Shown: positions 6,876-13,947 of the stretch, in pieces
Layout of the letters: every line of letters starts with the position of its first letter
Numbering within the stretch: position 1 is the stretch's first letter
Source: Dehalococcoidia bacterium UBA6495
GTDB lineage: Bacteria > Chloroflexota > Dehalococcoidia > Lucifugimonadales > UBA826
Direction: 5' to 3'
Assembly: GCA_002435305.1 (NCBI GenBank)
Contig: DJMH01000030.1
Coordinates: 1 to 20,098 of the forward strand
Length of the DNA stretch: 20,098 nucleotides
The notes under the pieces: model-generated
The model's input: the letters and a program-made list of their open reading frames with translations, nothing else
What the model was told of the DNA's origin: nothing
Databases searched by the model: none
Position numbers and translations under genes: made by a program

Positions 6876-7394
6876 TTGGATAAGGTCATAGTTACAGCTC
6901 TGTTGGTAATAGCAGGTGTCACTGCGGCTGGATTGATGATGACTACCCTGACTCCAATGATTGGGAGTAGTAGCCAATCTGTAGTTGAGTCGCAAAAAGA
7001 TCTTTCTCAACGGATACAAACCGATTTTAATATCACGGCTGTTCACGCTGATAGCGATGTTTCAGTCAAGGCCTGGATAAAGAATGTGGGCGGGGCAAAT
7101 ATCAGCTTCTTAGAGCAATCGGATGTATTTGTGTCATCAACTGATAAAACGCAGTTTGTGTTCCTATGTTACGAAGACCCAGTAAGTTGTACGGAAAACA
7201 ATTGGTCCGCTTTCGAAAAAGATGGAGAGACTAAAAAGACCGGATATTGGACTGAGGGAGAAACAATTCAATTAACTCTCTCTCTCAAGAACGATGCTCT
7301 TAGCAAGTTAGTTCAGGGTACTAGGACATACAATTTCGAATTTGCTACCTCAAACGGGGTTAAATCTGCCTATCAATTCAAATACGGCCAATAG
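6876..7394 (+). CDS. arlG: Archaellum stator protein ArlG
   Basis: The 172-residue protein has one N-terminal transmembrane helix (about 3-25: VIVTALLVIAGVTAAGL) followed by an extracytoplasmic beta-sandwich, with VKAWIKNVGG (about 66-75) and EGETIQLTLSL-type strands typical of the ArlF/ArlG family. In archaea ArlG forms filaments capped by ArlF that anchor the motor to the cell envelope. C98 and C105 are close together and could form a disulfide outside the cytoplasm. Translation starts at TTG, about eight bases after AAAGGG. The gene lies 45 bases after the ArlC/D/E-like gene and 34 before arlF. The order G then F matches Crenarchaeota more than most Euryarchaeota. Confidence 0.75.
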   Translation: MDKVIVTALLVIAGVTAAGLMMTTLTPMIGSSSQSVVESQKDLSQRIQTDFNITAVHADSDVSVKAWIKNVGGANISFLEQSDVFVSSTDKTQFVFLCYEDPVSCTENNWSAFEKDGETKKTGYWTEGETIQLTLSLKNDALSKLVQGTRTYNFEFATSNGVKSAYQFKYGQ

Positions 7395-7428
7395 AGATCT
7401 ACGAAGATGGACCGGATCCTAATTTGAT

Positions 7429-8415
7429 ATGGGAACAAGTATTTCTGCATTACTGATAATTTCGGTACTTCTAACAGCGGTTGTCATCATGTTTAAGGCC
7501 AACCAAATTGGGGCAGAGTTACTAGCGGTAGCCAATAAAAGTGCAGCGGAGACAATTGCAGATAGGGTTAGCACCAAGATAGAAATTTCCAGCACCCAGG
7601 ATTTTAAGGCCAGTTATGAACTTGCAACAAAACACAATCCAAACGATACCGAAGGATGTAAGCCGATATATTCAGGGTTATCAAGACAGGGAATTTTAAT
7701 CACTACCAATGAAATTGATTGTTTTTGGTTCATTGGGCCCGAGGGTGCTACTGCTAGGTTTACGCTTGATAAAATTATGACTTCACCAGTAGAAACGGAT
7801 AAAAGAGCCACTGGGAATAGTCAGGTATCCCTCGACTATCTCGGTCTAGGTGCAGAAATAAGTAATGCTCCCCAAACTTACGGTAACCCTTTTACGGACT
7901 TGAATTCGGGGAATTATCATTGGGTATCTAGTGGTTTTACCTTGACTGGGGCTTCTACCGAAGAAAATCCCTACAGGTTTAAAATTTGGTCGGCGACAGT
8001 CCACGAAGCGAGGAACGAAGGGGGATATAGTGTTCTTCTAACTATCGATGGGGTTGACTCAAAAGATTTGTCTGCTGTTGCTTGCGTCAAAAATTTTCAT
8101 TGGAAAAACTCAGGTAGTACCTCATTCACGGTATCGCAACTAGAAGAAAAGTTGGATATTTTTGTAATACTTAATACAGCGGCTGGCGCCACTGATATGA
8201 AGGTGCCAGTCAAAGGAAGTGTACCTCTGCAATCCAGCCAATGGGCCTATTCCATAAGCAATGATAATTATCAGGTTGGCGTATTCAACCCGGGCGAGAC
8301 CATTACTATGACTATAAATCTAAATGATGAACCTCAGGTTGCTGGTACATTGCTGGTTACGTTACCTAATGGGGTAGGTACTTCTTATCCCTTTCCCTCT
8401 ATTTGCGCCATGTAA
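7429..8415 (+). CDS. arlF: Archaellum stator protein ArlF, oversized
   Basis: The protein begins MGTSISALLIISVLLTAV, the N-terminal membrane helix typical of ArlF. It ends with a beta-sandwich carrying the family pattern WAYSISNDNYQVGVFNPGETITMTINL (about residues 270-300; the two halves are the telling parts). ArlF in archaea binds the S-layer and ArlG and acts as stator. At 328 residues it is about twice the usual length, with an additional region (about 60-260) that looks like a second, inserted beta domain. Cysteines C77, C98, C219 and C326 are all external and could form two disulfides. ATG 7429 has no strong Shine-Dalgarno; coupling to arlG is possible. Confidence 0.65.
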   Translation: MGTSISALLIISVLLTAVVIMFKANQIGAELLAVANKSAAETIADRVSTKIEISSTQDFKASYELATKHNPNDTEGCKPIYSGLSRQGILITTNEIDCFWFIGPEGATARFTLDKIMTSPVETDKRATGNSQVSLDYLGLGAEISNAPQTYGNPFTDLNSGNYHWVSSGFTLTGASTEENPYRFKIWSATVHEARNEGGYSVLLTIDGVDSKDLSAVACVKNFHWKNSGSTSFTVSQLEEKLDIFVILNTAAGATDMKVPVKGSVPLQSSQWAYSISNDNYQVGVFNPGETITMTINLNDEPQVAGTLLVTLPNGVGTSYPFPSICAM

Positions 8416-8417
8416 CA

Positions 8418-8442
8418 ACAATACCAAACACTGTAGTATTGT
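8418..8442. repeat. Hairpin between arlF and arlH
   Basis: ACAATAC (8418-8424) and GTATTGT (8436-8442) are perfect inverted repeats around an 11-base loop, directly after the arlF stop. No T-run follows on the plus strand, so it is not a standard intrinsic terminator. It sits where the filament/stator genes give way to the motor genes and could be an mRNA processing or stability element. Confidence 0.45.
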
Positions 8443-8501
8443 GGGAAAATCAATAGATCTTAATTCTGTAAAAAAATAAGGAAGAATTCTAGGGTGGCGA
8501 A

Positions 8502-9206
8502 ATGACTACAGAAGAAGCATCTGTCATAACCACTGGGAGTAATGAAATAGATAGGAGACTGGGAGGAGGTATTCCCTTCAACACCGTCATGCTTATCGAA
8601 GGTCAAGACGCTTCTGGTAAAAGCACCTTTGCACAGCAGTTACTTTGGGGCACTTTAAACAGCGGCCATAAGGCTACGATATATACCACCGAACAAAACG
8701 TGCATGCCTTGTTAAGGCAAATGGAAAGCTTAGGTCAGGATGCAACAGATTATTTTTTACTAAATGACTTACAAATTTTCCCCTTAACTTCAACAGCTGG
8801 AAACGAAGATCCAGATTTATTTTTCAAATTACTTTCCGATCACATTAGGCAACAAGATTCATCCAGAATGATAGTTATTGATTCTCTTACGACGTTTGTT
8901 TCTAGGGCCGGAGGAGAGCAGATCCAGGATTTTTTTAACGAAATGAAAAACGTGTGTGAGAGAGGCCAAGTTATAGCTTGTACAGTTCACGAAAATGCTT
9001 TTGATGAAGATTTTCTTTTGAGGGTAAGATCAATTTGTGATGCTTATTTAAGGTTGCAAGTCAAAGCATCGGGGACTAACTTGGTTAAAACTATGGAAGT
9101 TGCAAAAATTCGCGGCGCAGATATGCGAACCGGTAATATTTTAGGCTTTGAAGTTGAACCTGGGATGGGCATTCGTATAGTTCCTATCTCAAGAGCTCAG
9201 GCATAG
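8502..9206 (+). CDS. arlH: Archaellum ATP-binding protein ArlH (KaiC-like)
   Basis: The 234-residue protein is a single RecA/KaiC-like domain. It starts TGSNEIDRRLGGGIP, carries a Walker A motif GQDASGKST (34-42, K40) and has a Walker B strand ending in D127 (MIVIDSLTTF). ArlH binds ATP, sits on the cytoplasmic face of ArlI/ArlJ and is needed for archaellum assembly and probably switching. Its length is the normal ArlH size (about 230-240), which separates it from longer KaiC proteins. It has a well-placed AGGGTGG ribosome-binding site. arlI begins 13 bases after its stop. ArlH next to ArlI and ArlJ is diagnostic of an archaellum rather than a bacterial type IV pilus or Tad system. Confidence 0.88.
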   Translation: MTTEEASVITTGSNEIDRRLGGGIPFNTVMLIEGQDASGKSTFAQQLLWGTLNSGHKATIYTTEQNVHALLRQMESLGQDATDYFLLNDLQIFPLTSTAGNEDPDLFFKLLSDHIRQQDSSRMIVIDSLTTFVSRAGGEQIQDFFNEMKNVCERGQVIACTVHENAFDEDFLLRVRSICDAYLRLQVKASGTNLVKTMEVAKIRGADMRTGNILGFEVEPGMGIRIVPISRAQA

Positions 9207-9219
9207 GTCAAGGCATCAA

Positions 9220-11010
9220 ATGGCGTTCAACCTCAAAAATCTCAAAGTAATCGTCAAAATGGGAAAGCCTGGCAGTGCGGAGCCTAGTAACGGTTCTATG
9301 AATGGCAATGGTGTTTCCCTGCAAGATGGAATTAAGGGATTTCTACAAAACACCGAAGTCGGTCATTCCTCTAAGTTTGTTCTAGATGAAAAATTACTTG
9401 CGAGATTACCGGCTGATTTTAAAGACCAAGCAGAACAATTTAGGCATCTTGGAGCCTACGTTTCCAAACTTCCCATAGACGATATCGGAATACCCGAATA
9501 TATGGGGTTTGTAAGCAGGGGGTCGGATACTCAAAAGAAACGTAATTTGCTTTACCCGGTTGGAGGAGGAGTGTTCATCCATGTGGTCCATGACCCTGAG
9601 GATACCCGGGATTATTATCTCGCTGTTGAGCCCTCTCTTGCCCCGGGAGTAGAAGAAATAGTCAATGATATAGACGTTCAATTGATGGACTATATTGATG
9701 AGCTACGTTCTGCTGACGGAGCCGAAGGACGCCTTGATGTTATTTTGAACGCCGTAGATGAAATTTGCGGTAGAGCCAAAGCGCCTTCCAAGAAGGTTTC
9801 AAAAGCAATTGATTTGACGGACGACCAATTTCAGGCGATCAAATATTTAATGCGTAGAGAGAAAGCTGGGATGGGAGTTATGGACCCGTTAGTAGAGGAT
9901 CCCTACATTGAGGACATAAGCTGTAGCGGCGTAGGGCCCCTGTATATAGAGCACAAAATATTTGGCGGGTTGAAGGCCAGCATCGAATTTTCTGACTCTG
10001 AGGAATTGGATCAATATGTGATACAGCTTTCAGAGAAGATTGGAAGGCCCGTTACGATCCGAGAACCTATCGTAGATGCGACCCTGCCGGACGGCTCGAG
10101 AATAAATATTGTCTACGGAGGTGATGTTTCTCGTCGGGGCAGTAATTTTACTATCAGAAAGTTTAGTGCAACCCCGCTTAGTATTCTAGATCTTATTAAA
10201 TTTGGAACCCTAACATTTGAAATGGCAGCTTATATCTCCTTGATGCTGAGTGAAGGCATGAACACCTTCGTGTCAGGTGAGACCGCTTCAGGGAAAACGA
10301 CACTCCTAAACGCTATAAGCACATTTATACCGCCAAATGCCAAAATAGTGAGCATTGAGGATACTCCTGAACTGCAGGTTCCACATCAAAATTGGATAAG
10401 AGAAGTTGTAAGAGGAGGTGGTGAGAATAGTGCCTCGATTACCATGTTTGATTTACTCGTCGCCGCATTGAGGCAGAGGCCTGAAGAGATCGTTATCGGT
10501 GAGATCAGGGGTGCTGAAGGCGCCATAGCCTTTCAGGCAATGCAAACTGGACATGCCTGCATGGCTACATTTCACGCTGCTTCTGTAGAAAAGTTAATTC
10601 AAAGGCTGACTGGAAACCCTATCAACGTTCCGAAAACTTATATTGATAATTTAAACATGGTAGTGATTATGAGTGCGGTCAGGCTTCCTGATGGCAGCCC
10701 GGGTAGAAGGTGTCTCAGTATAAGTGAAATTATCGAATATGATCCTGTGAGCAACTCTTTCGGGTTCATCGAAGTCTTCAAATGGAATCCTGCTACTGAT
10801 GAATTCGAATTTCCTGGTTATATGAACACTTATCTTTTAGAGCAGGTGGTTGCTTCTCGCAGGGGACTACCTCCAGACGAATACCGAAACATATATGGCG
10901 AACTTGAAAGAAGAGCAGAAGTTTTAAAACGTCTTTCAGAGAGGGACACGACAAATTTTTATGAACTCCACAACGTCCTCGCGCAAGCAAATAGAGAAGG
11001 TCTCTTCTGA
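9220..11010 (+). CDS. arlI: Archaellum motor ATPase ArlI (type II/IV secretion ATPase superfamily)
   Basis: This 596-residue protein is the hexameric ATPase that drives archaellin assembly and filament rotation. The N-terminal domain (about 80-260) carries the family segment VEDPYIEDISCSG. The catalytic core has Walker A GETASGKT (353-360, K359), an Asp box around EDTPELQVP, Walker B with IVIGEIRG (424-431, E428) and the His box (HACMATFHA near 446-454). It is slightly longer than archaeal homologues (about 510-560). The extra length lies mostly in a Ser/Asn/Gly-rich N-terminal stretch (15-35). Its last 50 bases overlap the start of arlJ. Neighbouring arlH and the single, large ArlJ distinguish it from TadA and PilB. 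Confidence 0.92.
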   Translation: MAFNLKNLKVIVKMGKPGSAEPSNGSMNGNGVSLQDGIKGFLQNTEVGHSSKFVLDEKLLARLPADFKDQAEQFRHLGAYVSKLPIDDIGIPEYMGFVSRGSDTQKKRNLLYPVGGGVFIHVVHDPEDTRDYYLAVEPSLAPGVEEIVNDIDVQLMDYIDELRSADGAEGRLDVILNAVDEICGRAKAPSKKVSKAIDLTDDQFQAIKYLMRREKAGMGVMDPLVEDPYIEDISCSGVGPLYIEHKIFGGLKASIEFSDSEELDQYVIQLSEKIGRPVTIREPIVDATLPDGSRINIVYGGDVSRRGSNFTIRKFSATPLSILDLIKFGTLTFEMAAYISLMLSEGMNTFVSGETASGKTTLLNAISTFIPPNAKIVSIEDTPELQVPHQNWIREVVRGGGENSASITMFDLLVAALRQRPEEIVIGEIRGAEGAIAFQAMQTGHACMATFHAASVEKLIQRLTGNPINVPKTYIDNLNMVVIMSAVRLPDGSPGRRCLSISEIIEYDPVSNSFGFIEVFKWNPATDEFEFPGYMNTYLLEQVVASRRGLPPDEYRNIYGELERRAEVLKRLSERDTTNFYELHNVLAQANREGLF

Positions 11011-12595
11011 TGACCAAGTAATTGGGTTTGACCTATTCTCTCAAATAACTTACATGGCGATACTATCCAGAGGTGGTGTCACAAGAGATCGTTTGCTTGA
11101 ATATTGCGGGAGACAAAGATATTTAACTTCCGTATTTTTCGAGTACATTAACCTGATGGCTCGCTCAATGGGGGTGGAATACACAAGGGCCTTCCAGGCG
11201 GTGGCTCAGAGAGCGAAGGCCCCCAGGGTTAAGAGCTTGCTGTTACGGTTTTCAGCGTCTATATCATCTGGTAGTTCAGAGTCTGATTTTGTTCTTCAGG
11301 AGGCGAGAGCTGAAGCTCAACGTTACAGCAACGACTATGAGCGAAACGTAGAAAACCTTCGTAAATGGACGGACGCCTATGCAGCGATATTGGTAGCTGT
11401 AACTCTTATTATGGTTGTTTCTCAAGTTTCTAGCTTGTTGGGGTCTACTAGTGCATCTTTCATTTATCTAATGCTGTTTACATTGGGTGGTGTCACATCA
11501 GTCGGGGTGTATTTGATTTACAAAGTGGCCCCATTTGAAACTATTACATACGATCCCGTTCCAGGAACAACCCCGGATCGGAAAATGGCTAAGTTTTTAT
11601 TCATAACCTGTGGCCCCACTGGGTTGGGGTTGGGTGTCATGGGGTTTTTTATGTTGTCAGAAATGGGCGTTAGTCCCGTTACAGCAACCAGTTCCATATT
11701 TGGGTTGACAGGAATAAGTTTGTTACCGTCAGCTTTTCTTGCGATGCGAGACGCTACAAGAGTGTCTAACATTGATCAGGAGCTTCCCGTTTTCTTGAGA
11801 GCCATAGGAAGTATAGCCGGTTCGGGGGGGGTAACTTTGACTGAAGCTCTTAGGCGTATAGACACGGCTTCATACCAATATTTAAAAGATCCGCTGGAAC
11901 GCCTCAGAACCCGACTGGAGTCGGGCTTACCATCTGGTGATTGTTGGGAGATGTTCAGTAGAGAAACCGGCAGTGAATTGGTTTCTCGGACTTCGGGAAT
12001 GTTTGTTGATGGAGTAGAAGTTGGATGTAATCCAGGTCAGATTGGAGAGATTTGTTCAGATTATGCCCAGAACATCTCTGAATTGAGAGCCAAGCGAAAG
12101 CTTACCTCCTCGACCTTTTCTTTTCTGACCATGGCTATGCATTCAGTGATGGCCCTTATACTCGTTTTTGTGCTGGAAATAATTATAAGTTTTAATAGTA
12201 AGTTAGGATCAATAGCCGGAGTATCAGATAGGGAGAATTGTTTAAATCAAGTAGTTGTGCCGCCAGGTGTGGAGGCAGCAGGTATAAAGTTGCCTAGACC
12301 TGAGGAATTGTGTGCTTCTGTTGATGTATTTCAAATGGGAAATATAGGAACATTGCAAACAACGATAATAGTAGCTGTAGCAATACTTACCGTAGCAAAT
12401 GCCTTAGCACCAAAATTTTCCGAAGGTGGTAACAATCTTAAAATTATTACCTTTCTTGCTGTAACATGTCTAACGTCGGCAGTCATAATGTGGGGCGTAC
12501 CCAAAGTGACGGCCGGACTGCTTTCTGCGCCAGAAACTGGTTCCGGTGGATTGGCGATGGGAATATATTCCGTGGTATCAACAGGAGCTATATGA
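10961..12595 (+). CDS. arlJ: Archaellum polytopic platform protein ArlJ
   Basis: The 544-residue membrane protein has the two cytoplasmic T2SS-F-type helical domains expected for ArlJ. The first (about 30-130) contains MARSMGVEYTRAFQ and PRVKSLLLRF. The second (about 270-385) contains RAIGSIAGSGGVTLTEALRRI and GVEVGCNPGQIGEI. About seven hydrophobic segments are visible, near 135-155, 165-188, 212-232, 243-262, 386-408, 465-487 and 496-516. It forms the membrane base on which ArlI acts. The ATG at 10961 overlaps arlI by 50 bases; the next in-frame ATG (11054) would remove the conserved start of the protein. A single long protein, rather than a TadB/TadC pair, fits an archaellum. Its stop overlaps the next start (ATGA). 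Confidence 0.88.
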   Translation: MNSTTSSRKQIEKVSSDDQVIGFDLFSQITYMAILSRGGVTRDRLLEYCGRQRYLTSVFFEYINLMARSMGVEYTRAFQAVAQRAKAPRVKSLLLRFSASISSGSSESDFVLQEARAEAQRYSNDYERNVENLRKWTDAYAAILVAVTLIMVVSQVSSLLGSTSASFIYLMLFTLGGVTSVGVYLIYKVAPFETITYDPVPGTTPDRKMAKFLFITCGPTGLGLGVMGFFMLSEMGVSPVTATSSIFGLTGISLLPSAFLAMRDATRVSNIDQELPVFLRAIGSIAGSGGVTLTEALRRIDTASYQYLKDPLERLRTRLESGLPSGDCWEMFSRETGSELVSRTSGMFVDGVEVGCNPGQIGEICSDYAQNISELRAKRKLTSSTFSFLTMAMHSVMALILVFVLEIIISFNSKLGSIAGVSDRENCLNQVVVPPGVEAAGIKLPRPEELCASVDVFQMGNIGTLQTTIIVAVAILTVANALAPKFSEGGNNLKIITFLAVTCLTSAVIMWGVPKVTAGLLSAPETGSGGLAMGIYSVVSTGAI

Positions 12596-13242
12596 TGATG
12601 GATGGTATGGATTCAATCCGTAGGACAATTTATGACAAGTTCGGAAATGTAATGAAAACCTTTAAGGCTGGCATTGAAGTACAGGCCGAATCAGAAACAA
12701 GCACCGAAGGCGGCTTTCCGGGAGAGGAAATTTTGACGGAAGATACAAGTGCTGATGAAGCACCAGCTTCCGATGCTTTGTGGGATCTAAGTGAATTGGA
12801 CCCAGAGATATACGAGGATGTGTTTGAGCCGACCCTGCTGGCAGGGACTCCGTCGCTGTTGCAAAATACCGTGATATCTACCGATGTACAGAGTGATACA
12901 CCTGATGATTCCGATAAAACTGTAATGGATCCACCCACTCTTGAAAAACCGAGGAATTTCCAGACTGTCTCCTTGGACGATATTGACGATAGTGAGGATC
13001 AAAATTCTCAGGTGGAATTGGATCCTACTAACGAGAGTTCAGCAGATGAAGAACAGCCTACTGTATTAGCGTCGAATATCGGGAACGATTCTGCTGAAGA
13101 ATCTGAAATGAGTGATTTGTTTGCTAAGAAGATAGAGGTCCGTCCTCAGGTTAGGCAATTACTGGATAAATATGGAACAGTTTCCATTGACCAACTTACT
13201 AAAGAACTTAAAGAAGTTTCGGAACTATTATCTAGGAAGTAA
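12592..13242 (+). CDS. Acidic, mostly disordered protein of unknown function linked to the archaellum
   Basis: I do not recognise this 216-residue protein. It starts at the first ATG of ATGATGATG, preceded by AGGAG (12583-12587), and its start overlaps the arlJ stop. A short N-terminal helix (MDSIRRTIYDKFGNVMKTF) is followed by about 140 residues rich in Asp, Glu, Ser and Thr with no obvious fold. The C-terminus (about 180-216) is helical and amphipathic, with VRPQVRQLLDKYG and IDQLTKELKEVSELL. This layout, a short helix plus an acidic linker plus a binding helix, is that of an adaptor. Its position between the motor platform gene and the response regulator suggests that it connects motor and signalling, possibly replacing ArlD/E. 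That role is inference only. Confidence 0.6.
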   Translation: MMMDGMDSIRRTIYDKFGNVMKTFKAGIEVQAESETSTEGGFPGEEILTEDTSADEAPASDALWDLSELDPEIYEDVFEPTLLAGTPSLLQNTVISTDVQSDTPDDSDKTVMDPPTLEKPRNFQTVSLDDIDDSEDQNSQVELDPTNESSADEEQPTVLASNIGNDSAEESEMSDLFAKKIEVRPQVRQLLDKYGTVSIDQLTKELKEVSELLSRK

Positions 13243-13260
13243 TGAGTAACCAATAAAAAA

Positions 13261-13926
13261 ATGGCAAATATTCTTATCGCAGATGATTCTCCATTCATAC
13301 GTACTGCTTACAAACGAGTACTTGAAACACAGGCAGATTTTGTCGTTTCATCAGTTTGTGAAGACGGACTGGAGGCTGTAAACAAATGCTCTGAGCTAGA
13401 GATTGATGTCGCGGTATTAGATATAAGGATGCCTCGACTTGATGGGATTTCAGCGAGTAAAACCATTAGGGAAAATAATCCTAGCATTTCTGTTGTGGTG
13501 GTATCTGCCTATGACGATTGGTCCTATGTAAAGGATTTAATTGAGACAGATTCAAAATCAAAAGCATATGTTCTTAAGAATTCATTGGACGACATAGGTG
13601 AACTAATCAGAATTGTAAGAAAAGTTATGCAAGGACATTTAATTCTTGATAATGTCCTAATAGAGAAATTAATTGGTTACTACGAACGCCATTCTTCAGA
13701 TTCAGGAAATTTGTCTGGTAGAGAATTAGAAATAATCTCGAGAGGATGTAAAGGTATGACCCTGCAAGAAATTGCCAGCGACTTGGAGATTCCGCCATCG
13801 GATGTGGAAGTGATCCAGGGGTTGGTGGAAGAAAAATTGAATGTTTCAGGTGATGATTATCTCTCCGCTCAGGCCAATTCTACAATAGCTTTTTTAAATC
13901 TATGTGTTTCTCTTTCATTAGAATAG
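13261..13926 (+). CDS. Response regulator with intact receiver and degenerate LuxR-type output domain
   Basis: The 221-residue protein has a complete receiver: D8/D9 metal-binding acids, acceptor D54 (VLDIRMP), switch residue S82 and K106. The C-terminal part (about 148-205) starts LSGRELEIIS and continues TLQEIASDLEI like a NarL/LuxR helix-turn-helix. The recognition helix, normally T-V-x-x-H/N, reads SDVEVIQGLVEEKLNV and is acidic, so DNA binding is doubtful. The gene begins 18 bases after the acidic protein gene, inside the archaellum series, and precedes the histidine kinase by 21 bases. It may act by protein contact, for example on the motor or the acidic protein, like a CheY with a tail. 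Transcriptional control remains possible. Confidence 0.8.
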   Translation: MANILIADDSPFIRTAYKRVLETQADFVVSSVCEDGLEAVNKCSELEIDVAVLDIRMPRLDGISASKTIRENNPSISVVVVSAYDDWSYVKDLIETDSKSKAYVLKNSLDDIGELIRIVRKVMQGHLILDNVLIEKLIGYYERHSSDSGNLSGRELEIISRGCKGMTLQEIASDLEIPPSDVEVIQGLVEEKLNVSGDDYLSAQANSTIAFLNLCVSLSLE

Positions 13927-13947
13927 GCCAAGGTCGAGAATATCTGT

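Noticed and set aside
12466..12591. Longer start for the acidic protein inside arlJ
   Set aside because: The extra 42 residues are arlJ read in another frame. ATG 12592 has a good AGGAG site and the common ATGA stop/start overlap.
5656..12595. Reading the cluster as a bacterial Tad or type IV pilus system
   Set aside because: The ATPase and platform families overlap, but ArlH, ArlF/ArlG-type proteins, a single long ArlJ and an archaellin-type leader are not found together in Tad or type IV pilus loci.
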